Shown here: positions 11,265-24,412 of the stretch, in pieces
How the letters are laid out: each line of letters begins with the position of its first letter
Position numbering within the stretch: position 1 is the stretch's first letter
Assembly: GCA_022605955.1 (NCBI GenBank)
Contig: JAKCOZ010000310.1
Span: forward strand, 62,001-126,000
Length of the DNA: 64,000 nt
Origin: Rallus limicola
Lineage: Eukaryota; Chordata; Aves; Gruiformes; Rallidae
Direction of reading: 5' to 3'
Made by a program: the position numbers and the translations under genes
Notes under the pieces: model-generated
The model's database searches: none
What the model was told of the DNA's origin: nothing
Seen by the model: only the letters and a program-made list of their open reading frames with translations

Positions 11265-13036
11265 AAGCTATGCCTTTCAGTCCTAGCTTCTTGACTTTGG
11301 GAGTTATTGCTGGACGTTTAGCATGTTTTGAACTGCAGTCTTCTAGGGCCGAGAAAAGCACTGTAGGAGGTAGGAGGTGTGTTCCTACTTTCCAGGCAAA
11401 GGAAAAGGCTGAGAGCCAAAGTGACAGGGTCTGCTTGTGTGTCCTGTTAGGAGGTTTCAGACAAGCTATGCCTTTCAGTCCTAGCTTCTTTACTTTGGGA
11501 GTTATTGCTGGACGTTTAGCATGTTTTGAACTGCAGTCTGCTAGGGCCGAGAAAAGCACCGTAGGAGGTTCCAGGCATGTTCCCTCTTTCCAGGCAAAGG
11601 AAAAGGCTGAGAGCCAAAGTGACAGGGTCTGTTTGTGTGTCCTGTTAGGAGGTTTCAGACAAGCTATGCCTTTCAGTCCTAGCTTCTTTACTTTGGGAGT
11701 TATTGCTGGACGTTTAGCATGTTTTGAACTGCAGTCTGCTAGGGCCGAGAAAAGCACTGTAGGAGGTAGCAGGTATGTTCCTTCTATCCAGGCAAAGGAA
11801 AAGGCTGAGAGCCAAAGTGACAGGGTCTGCTTGTGTGTCCTGTTAGGAGGTTTCAGACAAGCTATGCCTTTCAGTCCTAGCTTCTTTACTTTGGGAGTTA
11901 TTGCTGGACGTTTAGCATGTTTTGAACTGCAGTCTGCTAGGGCCGAGAAAAGCACCGTAGGAGGTTCCAGGCATGTTCCCTCTTTCCAGGCAAAGGAAAA
12001 GGCTGAGAGCCAAAGTGACAGGGTCTGCTTGTGTGTCCTGTTAGGAGGTTTCAGACAAGCTATGCCTTTCATGCCTAGCTTCTTTACTTTGGGAGTTATT
12101 GCTGGACGTTTAGCATGTTTTGAACTGCAGTCTGCTAGGGCCGAGAAAAGCACCGTAGGAGGTTCCAGGCATGTTCCCTCTTTCCAGGCAAAGGAAAAGG
12201 CTGAGAGCCAAAGTGACAGGGTCTGCTTGTATGTCCTGTTAGGAGGTTTCAGACAAGCTATGCCTTTCAGTCCTAGCTTCTTTACTTTGGGAGTTATTGC
12301 TGGACGTTTAGCATGTTTTGAACTGCAGTCTGCTAGGGCTGAGAAAAGCACCGTAGGAGCTTCCAGGCATGTTCCCTCTTTCCAGGCAAAGGAAAAGGCT
12401 GAGAGCCAAAGTGACAGGGTCTGCTTGTGTGTCCTGTTAGGAGGTTTCAGACAAGCTATGCCTTTCAGTCCTAGCTTCTTTACTTTGGGAGTTATTGCTG
12501 GACGTTTAGCATGTTTTGAACTGCAGTCTGCTAGGGCCGAGAAAAGCACCGTAGGAGGTTCCAGGCATGTTCCCTCTTTCCAGGCAAAGGAAAAGGCTGA
12601 GAGCCAAAGTGACAGGGTCTGCTTGTGTGTCCTGTTAGGAGGTTTCAGACAAGCTATGCCTTTCAGTCCTAGCTTCTTTACTTTGGGAGTTATTGCTGGA
12701 CGTTTAGCATGTTTTGAACTGCAGTCTGCTAGGGCCGAGAAAAGCACCGTAGGAGGTTCCAGGCATGTTCCCTCTTTCCAGGCAAAGGAAAAGGCTGAGA
12801 GCCAAAGTGACAGGGTCTGCTTGTGTGTCCTGTTAGGAGGTTTCAGACAAGCTATGCCTTTCAGTCCTAGCTTCTTTACTTTGGGAGTTATTGCTGGACG
12901 TTTAGCATGTTTTGAACTGCAGTCTGCTAGGGCCGAGAAAAGCACCGTAGGAGGTTCCAGGCATGTTCCCTCTTTCCAGGCAAAGGAAAAGGCTGAGAGC
13001 CAAAGTGACAGGGTCTGCTTGTGTGTCCTGTTATAA
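11265..13036 (+). repeat. Copy 3 of the segmental duplication (lag 2178 bp)
   Basis: It repeats 9087-10858 at exactly 11 x 198 bp. Checked markers are taggaggtgtg at 9193 and 11371, ttgtatgtcc at 10049 and 12227, and the TAA variant at 10858 and 13036. Private changes are cttgacttt near 11291 and gttcctactt near 11390. It runs directly into the first HOR copy. Confidence 0.87.
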
Positions 13037-15901
13037 GGTTTCAGACAAGCTATGCCTTTCATGCCTAGCTTCTTTACTTTGGGAGTTATTGCTGGACGTT
13101 TAGCATGTTTTGAACTGCAGTCTGCTAGGGCCGAGAAAAGCACTGTAGGAGGTAGCAGGTATGTTCCTTCTTTCCAGGCAAAGGAAAAGGCTGAGAGCCA
13201 AAGTGACAGGGTCTGCTTGTGTGTCCTGTTAGGAGGTTTCAGACAAGCTATGCCTTTCAGTCCTAGCTTCTTTACTTTGGGAGTTATTGCTGGACGTTTA
13301 GCATGTTTTGAACTGCAGTCTGCTAGGGCCGAGAAAAGCACCGTAGGAGGTTCCAGGCATGTTCCCTCTTTCCAGGCAAAGGAAAAGGCTGAGAGCCAAA
13401 GTGACAGGGTCTGCTTGTGTGTCCTGTTAGGAGGTTTCAGACAAGCTATGCCTTTCAGTCCTAGCTTCTTGACTTTGGGAGTTATTGCTGGACGTTTAGC
13501 ATGTTTTGAACTGCAGTCTGCTAGGGCCGAGAAAAGCACTGTAGGAGGTAGCAGGTATGTTCCCTCTTTCCATGCAAAGGAAAAGGCTGAGAGCCAAAGT
13601 GACAGGGTCTGCTTGTGTGTCCTGTTAGGAGGTTTCAGACAAGCTATGCCTTTCAGTCCTAGCTTCTTTACTTTGGGAGTTATTGCTGGACGTTTAGCAT
13701 GTTTTGAACTGCAGTCTGCTAGGGCCGAGAAAAGCACCGTAGGAGGTTCCAGGCATGTTCCCTCTTTCCAGGCAAAGGAAAAGGCTGAGAGCCAAAGTGA
13801 CAGGGTCTGCTTGTGTGTCCTGTTAGGAGGTTTCAGACAAGCTATGCCTTTATGTCCTAGCTTCTTGACTTTGGGAGTTATTGCTGGACGTTTAGCATGT
13901 TTTGAACTGCAGTCTGCTAGGGCCGAGAAAAGCACCGTAGGAGGTTCCAGGCATGTTCCCTCTTTCCAGGCAAAGGAAAAGGCTGAGAGCCAAAGTGACA
14001 GGGTCTGTTTGTGTGTCCTGTTAGGAGGTTTCAGACAAGCTATGCCTTTCAGTCCTAGCTTCTTTACTTTGGGAGTTATTGCTGGACGTTTAGCATGTTT
14101 TGAACTGCAGTCTGCTAGGGCCGAGAAAAGCACTGTAGGAGGTAGCAGGTATGTTCCTTCTTTCCAGGCAAAGGAAAAGGCTGAGAGCCAAAGTGACAGG
14201 GTCTGCTTGTGTGTCCTGTTAGGAGGTTTCAGACAAGCTATGCCTTTCATGCCTAGCTTCTTTACTTTGGGAGTTATTGCTGGACGTTTAGCATGTTTTG
14301 AACTGCAGTCTGCTAGGGCCGAGAAAAGCACCGTAGGAGGTTCCAGGCATGTTCCCTCTTTCCAGGCAAAGGAAAAGGCTGAGAGCCAAAGTGACAGGGT
14401 CTGCTTGTGTGTCCTGTTAGGAGGTTTCAGACAAGCTATGCCTTTCAGTCCTAGCTTCTTTACTTTGGGAGTTATTGCTGGACGTTTAGCATGTTTTGAA
14501 CTGCAGTCTGCTAGGGCCGAGAAAAGCACCGTAGGAGGTTCCAGGCATGTTCCCTCTTTCCAGGCAAAGGAAAAGGCTGAGAGCCAAAGTGACAGGGTCT
14601 GCTTGTGTGTCCTGTTAGGAGGTTTCAGACAAGCTATGCCTTTCATGCCTAGCTTCTTTACTTTGGGAGTTATTGCTGGACGTTTAGCATGTTTTGAACT
14701 GCAGTCTGCTAGGGCCGAGAAAAGCACCGTAGGAGGTTCCAGGCATGTTCCCTCTTTCCAGGCAAAGGAAAAGGCTGAGAGCCAAAGTGACAGGGTCTGC
14801 TTGTGTGTCCTGTTAGGAGGTTTCAGACAAGCTATGCCTTTCATGCCTAGCTTCTTTACTTTGGGAGTTATTGCTGGACGTTTAGCATGTTTTGAACTGC
14901 AGTCTGCTAGGGCCGAGAAAAGCACCGTAGGAGGTTCCAGGCATGTTCCCTCTTTCCAGGCAAAGGAAAAGGCTGAGAGCCAAAGTGACAGGGTCTGCTT
15001 GTGTGTCCTGTTAGGAGGTTTCAGACAAGCTATGCCTTTCAGTCCTAGCTTCTTTACTTTGGGAGTTATTGCTGGACGTTTAGCATGTTTTGAACTGCAG
15101 TCTGCTAGGGCCGAGAAAAGCACTGTAGGAGGTAGCAGGTATGTTCCTTCTTTCCAGGCAAAGGAAAAGGCGGAGAGCCAAAGTTACAGGGTCTGCTTGT
15201 GTGTCCTGTTAGGAGGTTTCAGACAAGCTATGCCTTTCATGCCTAGCTTCTTTACTTTGGGAGTTATTGCTGGACGTTTAGCATGTTTTGAACTGCAGTC
15301 TGCTAGGGCCGAGAAAAGCACCGTAGGAGGTTCCAGGCATGTTCCCTCTTTCCAGGCAAAGGAAAAGGCTGAGAGCCAAAGTGACAGGGTCTGTTTGTGT
15401 GTCCTGTTAGGAGGTTTCAGACAAGCTATGCCTTTCAGTCCTAGCTTCTTTACTTTGGGAGTTATTGCTGGACGTTTAGCATGTTTTGAACTGCAGTCTG
15501 CTAGGGCCGAGAAAAGCACTGTAGGAGGTAGCAGGTATGTTCCTTCTTTCCAGGTAAAGGAAAAGGCTGAGAGCCAAAGTGACAGGGTCTGCTTGTGTGT
15601 CCTGTTAGGAGGTTTCAGACAAGCTATGCCTTTCAGTCCTAGCTTCTTTATTTTGGGAGTTATTGCTGGACGTTTAGCAAGTTTTGAACTGCAGTCTGCT
15701 AGGGCCGAGAAAAGCACCGTAGGAGGTTCCAGGCATGTTCCCTCTTTCCAGGCAAAGGAAAAGGCTGAGAGCCAAAGTGACAGGGTCTGCTTGTGTGTCC
15801 TGTTAGGAGGTTTCAGACAAGCTATGCCTTTCAGTCCTAGCTTCTTTACTTTGGGAGTTATTGCTGGACGTTTAGCATGTTTTGAACTGCAGTCTGCTAG
15901 G
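12537..15901 (+). repeat. HOR copy 0: 17 monomers, 3365 bp
   Basis: The left bound is set by lag: the TAA variant at 13036 pairs with 16401 (3365 bp). Marker order after TAA is class B, class A, cttgact plus class B plus ccatgcaaag, class A, cctttatgtcc (13846) with cttgact, class B, then class A units, the agttac class B unit (15185), a class A unit, caggtaaag (about 15551), tttattttggg with gcaagtttt, and the gctcagaaagc unit with its 1-bp deletion (15902). It overlaps the tail of segmental copy 3, which suggests the HOR was assembled from that older segment. Confidence 0.85.
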
Positions 15902-18870
15902 GCTCAGAAAGCACCGTAGGAGGTTCCAGGCATGTTCCCTCTTTCCAGGCAAAGGAAAAGGCTGAGAGCCAAAGTGACAGGGTCTGCTTGTGTGTCCTGT
16001 TAGGAGGTTTCAGACAAGCTATGCCTTTCAGTCCTAGCTTCTTTACTTTGGGAGTTATTGCTGGACGTTTAGCATGTTTTGAACTGCAGTCTGCTAGGGC
16101 CGAGAAAAGCACCGTAGGAGGTTCCAGGCATGTTCCCTCTTTCCAGGCAAAGGAAAAGGCTGAGAGCCAAAGTGACAGGGTCTGCTTGTGTGTCCTGTTA
16201 GGAGGTTTCAGACAAGCTATGCCTTTCAGTCCTAGCTTCTTTACTTTGGGAGTTATTGCTGGACGTTTAGCATGTTTTGAACTGCAGTCTGCTAGGGCCG
16301 AGAAAAGCACCGTAGGAGGTTCCAGGCATGTTCCCTCTTTCCAGGCAAAGGAAAAGGCTGAGAGCCAAAGTGACAGGGTCTGCTTGTGTGTCCTGTTATA
16401 AGGTTTCAGACAAGCTATGCCTTTCATGCCTAGCTTCTTTACTTTGGGAGTTATTGCTGGACGTTTAGCATGTTTTGAACTGCAGTCTGCTAGGGCCGAG
16501 AAAAGCACTGTAGGAGGTAGCAGGTATGTTCCTTCTTTCCAGGCAAAGGAAAAGGCTGAGAGCCAAAGTGACAGGGTCTGCTTGTGTGTCCTGTTAGGAG
16601 GTTTCAGACAAGCTATGCCTTTCAGTCCTAGCTTCTTTACTTTGGGAGTTATTGCTGGACGTTTAGCATGTTTTGAACTGCAGTCTGCTAGGGCCGAGAA
16701 AAGCACCGTAGGAGGTTCCAGGCATGTTCCCTCTTTCCAGGCAAAGGAAAAGGCTGAGAGCCAAAGTGACAGGGTCTGCTTGTGTGTCCTGTTAGGAGGT
16801 TTCAGACAAGCTATGCCTTTCAGTCCTAGCTTCTTGACTTTGGGAGTTATTGCTGGACGTTTAGCATGTTTTGAACTGCAGTCTGCTAGGGCCGAGAAAA
16901 GCACTGTAGGAGGTAGCAGGTATGTTCCCTCTTTCCATGCAAAGGAAAAGGCTGAGAGCCAAAGTGACAGGGTCTGCTTGTGTGTCCTGTTAGGAGGTTT
17001 CAGACAAGCTATGCCTTTCAGTCCTAGCTTCTTTACTTTGGGAGTTATTGCTGGACGTTTAGCATGTTTTGAACTGCAGTCTGCTAGGGCCGAGAAAAGC
17101 ACCGTAGGAGGTTCCAGGCATGTTCCCTCTTTCCAGGCAAAGGAAAAGGCTGAGAGCCAAAGTGACAGGGTCTGCTTGTGTGTCCTGTTAGGAGGTTTCA
17201 GACAAGCTATGCCTTTATGTCCTAGCTTCTTTACTTTGGGAGTTATTGCTGGACGTTTAGCATGTTTTGAACTGCAGTCTGCTAGGGCCGAGAAAAGCAC
17301 CGTAGGAGGTTCCAGGCATGTTCCCTCTTTCCAGGCAAAGGAAAAGGCTGAGAGCCAAAGTGACAGGGTCTGCTTGTGTGTCCTGTTAGGAGGTTTCAGA
17401 CAAGCTATGCCTTTCATGCCTAGCTTCTTTACTTTGGGAGTTATTGCTGGACTTTTAGCATGTTTTGAACTGCAGTCTGCTAGGGCCGAGAAAAGCACCG
17501 TAGGAGGTTCCAGGCATGTTCCCTCTTTCCAGGCAAAGGAAAAGGCTGAGAGCCAAAGTGACAGGGTCTGCTTGTGTGTCCTGTTAGGAGGTTTCAGACA
17601 AGCTATGCCTTTCATGCCTAGCTTCTTTACTTTGGGAGTTATTGCTGGACGTTTAGCATGTTTTGAACTGCAGTCTGCTAGGGCCGAGAAAAGCACCGTA
17701 GGAGGTTCCAGGCATGTTCCCTCTTTCCAGGCAAAGGAAAAGGCTGAGAGCCAAAGTGACAGGGTCTGCTTGTGTGTCCTGTTAGGAGGTTTCAGACAAG
17801 CTATGCCTTTCATGCCTAGCTTCTTTACTTTGGGAGTTATTGCTGGACGTTTAGCATGTTTTGAACTGCAGTCTGCTAGGGCCGAGAAAAGCACCGTAGG
17901 AGGTTCCAGGCATGTTCCCTCTTTCCAGGCAAAGGAAAAGGCTGAGAGCCAAAGTGACAGGGTCTGCTTGTGTGTCCTGTTAGGAGGTTTCAGACAAGCT
18001 ATGCCTTTCAGTCCTAGCTTCTTTACTTTGGGAGTTATTGCTGGACGTTTAGCATGTTTTGAACTGCAGTCTGCTAGGGCCGAGAAAAGCACTGTAGGAG
18101 GTAGCAGGTATGTTCCTTCTTTCCAGGCAAAGGAAAAGGCGGAGAGCCAAAGTTACAGGGTCTGCTTGTGTGTCCTGTTAGGAGGTTTCAGACAAGCTAT
18201 GCCTTTCATGCCTAGCTTCTTTACTTTGGGAGTTATTGCTGGACGTTTAGCATGTTTTGAACTGCAGTCTGCTAGGGCCGAGAAAAGCACCGTAGGAGGT
18301 TCCAGGCATGTTCCCTCTTTCCAGGCAAAGGAAAAGGCTGAGAGCCAAAGTGACAGGGTCTGCTTGTGTGTCCTGTTAGGAGGTTTCAGACAAGCTATGC
18401 CTTTCAGTCCTAGCTTCTTTACTTTGGGAGTTATTGCTGGACGTTTAGCATGTTTTGAACTGCAGTCTGCTAGGGCCGAGAAAAGCACTGTAGGAGGTAG
18501 CAGGTATGTTCCTTCTTTCCAGGTAAAGGAAAAGGCTGAGAGCCAAAGTGACAGGGTCTGCTTGTGTGTCCTGTTAGGAGGTTTCAGACAAGCTATGCCT
18601 TTCAGTCCTAGCTTCTTTATTTTGGGAGTTATTGCTGGACGTTTAGCAAGTTTTGAACTGCAGTCTGCTAGGGCCGAGAAAAGCACCGTAGGAGGTTCCA
18701 GGCATGTTCCCTCTTTCCAGGCAAAGGAAAAGGCTGAGAGCCAAAGTGACAGGGTCTGCTTGTGTGTCCTGTTAGGAGGTTTCAGACAAGCTATGCCTTT
18801 CAGTCCTAGCTTCTTTACTTTGGGAGTTATTGCTGGACGTTTAGCATGTTTTGAACTGCAGTCTGCTAGG
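15902..18870 (+). repeat. HOR copy 1: 15 monomers, 2969 bp
   Basis: It is bounded by the gctcagaaagc marker at 15902 and 18871; the length is 15 x 198 minus 1, as one marker deletion predicts. Unit order is A, A with TAA (16401), B, A, cttgact-B, A, cctttatgtcc, ggacttttagc (private, about 17450), A, A, agttac-B (18154), A, caggtaaag-B, tttatttt/gcaagtttt, marker. Relative to the 17-mer it lacks the class B and A units after the cctttatgtcc unit. Confidence 0.9.
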
Positions 18871-21800
18871 GCTCAGAAAGCACCGTAGGAGGTTCCAGGC
18901 ATGTTCCCTCTTTCCAGGCAAAGGAAAAGGCTGAGAGCCAAAGTGACAGGGTCTGCTTGTGTGTCCTGTTAGGAGGTTTCAGACAAGCTATGCCTTTCAG
19001 TCCTAGCTTCTTTACTTTGGGAGTTATTGCTGGACGTTTAGCATGTTTTGAACTGCAGTCTGCTAGGGCCGAGAAAAGCACCGTAGGAGGTTCCAGGCAT
19101 GTTCCCTCTTTCCAGGCAAAGGAAAAGGCTGAGAGCCAAAGTGACAGGGTCTGCTTGTGTGTCCTGTTAGGAGGTTTCAGACAAGCTATGCCTTTCAGTC
19201 CTAGCTTCTTTACTTTGGGAGTTATTGCTGGACGTTTAGCATGTTTTGAACTGCAGTCTGCTAGGGCCGAGAAAAGCACCGTAGGAGGTTCCAGGCATGT
19301 TCCCTCTTTCCAGGCAAAGGAAAAGGCTGAGAGCCAAAGTGACAGGGTCTGCTTGTGTGTCCTGTTATAAGGTTTCAGACAAGCTATGCCTTTCATGCCT
19401 AGCTTCTTTACTTTGGGAGTTATTGCTGGACGTTTAGCATGTTTTGAACTGCAGTCTGCTAGGGCCGAGAAAAGCACTGTAGGAGGTAGCAGGTATGTTC
19501 CTTCTTTCCAGGCAAAGGAAAAGGCTGAGAGCCAAAGTGACAGGGTCTGCTTGTGTGTCCTGTTAGGAGGTTTCAGACAAGCTATGCCTTTCAGTCCTAG
19601 CTTCTTTACTTTGGGAGTTATTGCTGGACGTTTAGCATGTTTTGAACTGCAGTCTGCTAGGGCCGAGAAAAGCACCGTAGGAGGTTCCAGGCATGTTCCC
19701 TCTTTCCAGGCAAAGGAAAAGGCTGAGAGCCAAAGTGACAGGGTCTGCTTGTGTGTCCTGTTAGGAGGTTTCAGACAAGCTATGCCTTTCAGTCCTAGCT
19801 TCTTGACTTTGGGAGTTATTGCTGGACGTTTAGCATGTTTTGAACTGCAGTCTGCTAGGGCCGAGAAAAGCACTGTAGGAGGTAGCAAGTATGTTCCCTC
19901 TTTCCATGCAAAGGAAAAGGCTGAGAGCCAAAGTGACAGGGTCTGCTTGTGTGTCCTGTTAGGAGGTTTCAGACAAGCTATGCCTTTCAGTCCTAGCTTC
20001 TTTACTTTGGGAGTTATTGCTGGACGTTTAGCATGTTTTGAACTGCAGTCTGCTAGGGCCGAGAAAAGCACCGTAGGAGGTTCCAGGCATGTTCCCTCTT
20101 TCCAGGCAAAGGAAAAGGCTGAGAGCCAAAGTGACAGGGTCTGCTTGTGTGTCCTGTTAGGAGGTTTCAGACAAGCTATGCCTTTATGTCCTAGCTTCTT
20201 GACTTTGGGAGTTATTGCTGGACGTTTAGCATGTTTTGAACTGCAGTCTGCTAGGGCCGAGAAAAGCACCGTAGGAGGTTCCAGGCATGTTCCCTCTTTC
20301 CAGGCAAAGGAAAAGGCTGAGAGCCAAAGTGACAGGGTCTGTTTGTGTGTCCTGTTAGGAGGTTTCAGACAAGCTATGCCTTTCAGTCCTAGCTTCTTTA
20401 CTTTGGGAGTTATTGCTGGACGTTTAGCATGTTTTGAACTGCAGTCTGCTAGGGCCGAGAAAAGCACTGTAGGAGGTAGCAGGTATGTTCCTTCTTTCCA
20501 GGCAAAGGAAAAGGCTGAGAGCCAAAGTGACAGGGTCTGCTTGTGTGTCCTGTTAGGAGGTTTCAGACAAGCTATGCCTTTCATGCCTAGCTTCTTTACT
20601 TTGGGAGTTATTGCTGGACGTTTAGCATGTTTTGAACTGCAGTCTGCTAGGGCCGAGAAAAGCACCGTAGGAGGTTCCAGGCATGTTCCCTCTTTCCAGG
20701 CAAAGGAAAAGGCTGAGAGCCAAAGTGACAGGGTCTGCTTGTGTGTCCTGTTAGGAGGTTTCAGACAAGCTATGCCTTTCAGTCCTAGCTTCTTTACTTT
20801 GGGAGTTATTGCTGGACGTTTAGCATGTTTTGAACTGCAGTCTGCTAGGGCCGAGAAAAGCACCGTAGGAGGTTCCAGGCATGTTCCCTCTTTCCAGGCA
20901 AAGGAAAAGGCTGAGAGCCAAAGTGACAGGGTCTGCTTGTGTGTCCTGTTAGGAGGTTTCAGACAAGCTATGCCTTTCATGCCTAGCTTCTTTACTTTGG
21001 GAGTTATTGCTGGACGTTTAGCATGTTTTGAACTGCAGTCTGCTAGGGCCGAGAAAAGCACCGTAGGAGGTTCCAGGCATGTTCCCTCTTTCCAGGCAAA
21101 GGAAAAGGCTGAGAGCCAAAGTGACAGGGTCTGCTTGTGTGTCCTGTTAGGAGGTTTCAGACAAGCTATGCCTTTCATGCCTAGCTTCTTTACTTTGGGA
21201 GTTATTGCTGGACGTTTAGCATGTTTTGAACTGCAGTCTGCTAGGGCCGAGAAAAGCACCGTAGGAGGTTCCAGGCATGTTCCCTCTTTCCAGGCAAAGG
21301 AAAAGGCTGAGAGCCAAAGTGACAGGGTCTGCTTGTGTGTCCTGTTAGGAGGTTTCAGACAAGCTATGCCTTTCATGCCTAGCTTCTTTACTTTGGGAGT
21401 TATTGCTGGACGTTTAGCATGTTTTGAACTGCAGTCTGCTAGGGCCGAGAAAAGCACCGTAGGAGGTTCCAGGCATGTTCCCTCTTTCCAGGCAAAGGAA
21501 AAGGCTGAGAGCCAAAGTGACAGGGTCTGCTTGTGTGTCCTGTTAGGAGGTTTCAGACAAGCTATGCCTTTCAGTCCTAGCTTCTTTACTTTGGGAGTTA
21601 TTGCTGGACGTTTAGCATGTTTTGAACTGCAGTCTGCTAGGGCCGAGAAAAGCACTGTAGGAGGTAGCAGGTATGTTCCTTCTTTCCAGGCAAAGGAAAA
21701 GGCGGAGAGCCAAAGTTACAGGGTCTGCTTGTGTGTCCTGTTAGGAGGTTTCAGACAAGCTATGCCTTTCACGCCTAGCTTCTTTACTTTGGGAGTTATT

Positions 21801-22037
21801 GCTGGACGTTTAGCATGTTTTGAACTGCAGTCTGCTAGGGCCGAGAAAAGCACCGTAGGAGGTTCCAGGCATGTTCCCTCTTTCCAGGCAAAGGAAAAGG
21901 CTGAGAGCCAAAGTGACAGGGTCTGCTTGTGTGTCCTGTTAGGAGGTTTCAGACAAGCTATGCCTTTCAGTCCTAGCTTCTTTACTTTGGGAGTTATTGC
22001 TGGACGTTTAGCATGTTTTGAACTGCAGTCTGCTAGG
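18871..22037 (+). repeat. HOR copy 2: 16 monomers, 3167 bp
   Basis: It is bounded by the marker at 18871 and 22038 (16 x 198 minus 1). It carries the TAA variant (19370), a ggtagcaagtatg change in the cttgact-B unit (about 19884), cctttatgtcc, class B, five class A units and agttac-B (21717). It then goes through one class A unit (cacgcctag, about 21771) straight to the marker. The caggtaaag and tttatttt/gcaagtttt units present in copies 0, 1, 3 and 4 are missing: a two-monomer deletion. Confidence 0.9.
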
Positions 22038-24412
22038 GCTCAGAAAGCACCGTAGGAGGTTCCAGGCATGTTCCCTCTTTCCAGGCAAAGGAAAAGGCTG
22101 AGAGCCAAAGTGACAGGGTCTGCTTGTGTGTCCTGTTAGGAGGTTTCAGACAAGCTATGCCTTTCATGCCTAGCTTCTTTACTTTGGGAGTTATTGCTGG
22201 ACGTTTAGCATGTTTTGAACTGCAGTCTGCTAGGGCCGAGAAAAGCACCGTAGGAGGTTCCAGGCATGTTCCCTCTTTCCAGGCAAAGGAAAAGGCTGAG
22301 AGCCAAAGTGACAGGGTCTGCTTGTGTGTCCTGTTAGGAGGTTTCAGACAAGCTATGCCTTTCAGTCCTAGCTTCTTTACTTTGGGAGTTATTGCTGGAC
22401 GTTTAGCATGTTTTGAACTGCAGTCTGCTAGGGCCGAGAAAAGCACCGTAGGAGGTTCCAGGCATGTTCCCTCTTTCCAGGCAAAGGAAAAGGCTGAGAG
22501 CCAAAGTGACAGGGTCTGCTTGTGTGTCCTGTTAGGAGGTTTCAGACAAGCTATGCCTTTCAGTCCTAGCTTCTTGACTTTGGGAGTTATTGCTGGACGT
22601 TTAGCATGTTTTGAACTGCAGTCTGCTAGGGCCGAGAAAAGCACTGTAGGAGGTAGCAGGTATGTTCCCTCTTTCCATGCAAAGGAAAAGGCTGAGAGCC
22701 AAAGTGACAGGGTCTGCTTGTGTGTCCTGTTAGGAGGTTTCAGACAAGCTATGCCTTTCAGTCCTAGCTTCTTTACTTTGGGAGTTATTGCTGGACGTTT
22801 AGCATGTTTTGAACTGCAGTCTGCTAGGGCCGAGAAAAGCACCGTAGGAGGTTCCAGGCATGTTCCCTCTTTCCAGGCAAAGGAAAAGGCTGAGAGCCAA
22901 AGTGACAGGGTCTGCTTGTGTGTCCTGTTAGGAGGTTTCAGACAAGCTATGCCTTTCATGCCTAGCTTCTTTACTTTGGGAGTTATTGCTGGACGTTTAG
23001 CATGTTTTGAACTGCAGTCTGCTAGGGCCGAGAAAAGCACCGTAGGAGGTTCCAGGCATGTTCCCTCTTTCCAGGCAAAGGAAAAGGCTGAGAGCCAAAG
23101 TGACAGGGTCTGCTTGTGTGTCCTGTTAGGAGGTTTCAGACAAGCTATGCCTTTCATGCCTAGCTTCTTTACTTTGGGAGTTATTGCTGGACGTTTAGCA
23201 TGTTTTGAACTGCAGTCTGCTAGGGCCGAGAAAAGCACCGTAGGAGGTTCCAGGCATGTTCCCTCTTTCCAGGCAAAGGAAAAGGCTGAGAGCCAAAGTG
23301 ACAGGGTCTGCTTGTGTGTCCTGTTAGGAGGTTTCAGACAAGCTATGCCTTTCATGCCTAGCTTCTTTACTTTGGGAGTTATTGCTGGACGTTTAGCATG
23401 TTTTGAACTGCAGTCTGCTAGGGCCGAGAAAAGCACCGTAGGAGGTTCCAGGCATGTTCCCTCTTTCCAGGCAAAGGAAAAGGCTGAGAGCCAAAGTGAC
23501 AGGGTCTGCTTGTGTGTCCTGTTAGGAGGTTTCAGACAAGCTATGCCTTTCAGTCCTAGCTTCTTTACTTTGGGAGTTATTGCTGGACGTTTAGCATGTT
23601 TTGAACTGCAGTCTGCTAGGGCCGAGAAAAGCACTGTAGGAGGTAGCAGGTATGTTCCTTCTTTCCAGGCAAAGGAAAAGGCGGAGAGCCAAAGTTACAG
23701 GGTCTGCTTGTGTGTCCTGTTAGGAGGTTTCAGACAAGCTATGCCTTTCATGCCTAGCTTCTTTACTTTGGGAGTTATTGCTGGACGTTTAGCATGTTTT
23801 GAACTGCAGTCTGCTAGGGCCGAGAAAAGCACCGTAGGAGGTTCCAGGCATGTTCCCTCTTTCCAGGCAAAGGAAAAGGCTGAGAGCCAAAGTGACAGGG
23901 TCTGCTTGTGTGTCCTGTTAGGAGGTTTCAGACAAGCTATGCCTTTCAGTCCTAGCTTCTTTACTTTGGGAGTTATTGCTGGACGTTTAGCATGTTTTGA
24001 ACTGCAGTCTGCTAGGGCCGAGAAAAGCACTGTAGGAGGTAGCAGGTATGTTCCTTCTTTCCAGGTAAAGGAAAAGGCTGAGAGCCAAAGTGACAGGGTC
24101 TGCTTGTGTGTCCTGTTAGGAGGTTTCAGACAAGCTATGCCTTTCAGTCCTAGCTTCTTTATTTTGGGAGTTATTGCTGGACGTTTAGCAAGTTTTGAAC
24201 TGCAGTCTGCTAGGGCCGAGAAAAGCACCGTAGGAGGTTCCAGGCATGTTCCCTCTTTCCAGGCAAAGGAAAAGGCTGAGAGCCAAAGTGACAGGGTCTG
24301 CTTGTGTGTCCTGTTAGGAGGTTTCAGACAAGCTATGCCTTTCAGTCCTAGCTTCTTTACTTTGGGAGTTATTGCTGGACGTTTAGCATGTTTTGAACTG
24401 CAGTCTGCTAGG
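22038..24412 (+). repeat. HOR copy 3: 12 monomers, 2375 bp
   Basis: It is bounded by the marker at 22038 and 24413 (12 x 198 minus 1). It lacks the TAA unit, the following class B unit and the cctttatgtcc unit. It keeps cttgact-B with ccatgcaaag, three catgcc class A units, agttac-B (23696), caggtaaag-B, tttatttt/gcaagtttt and the marker. It is the shortest copy and is consistent with internal deletion from the 17-mer. Confidence 0.9.
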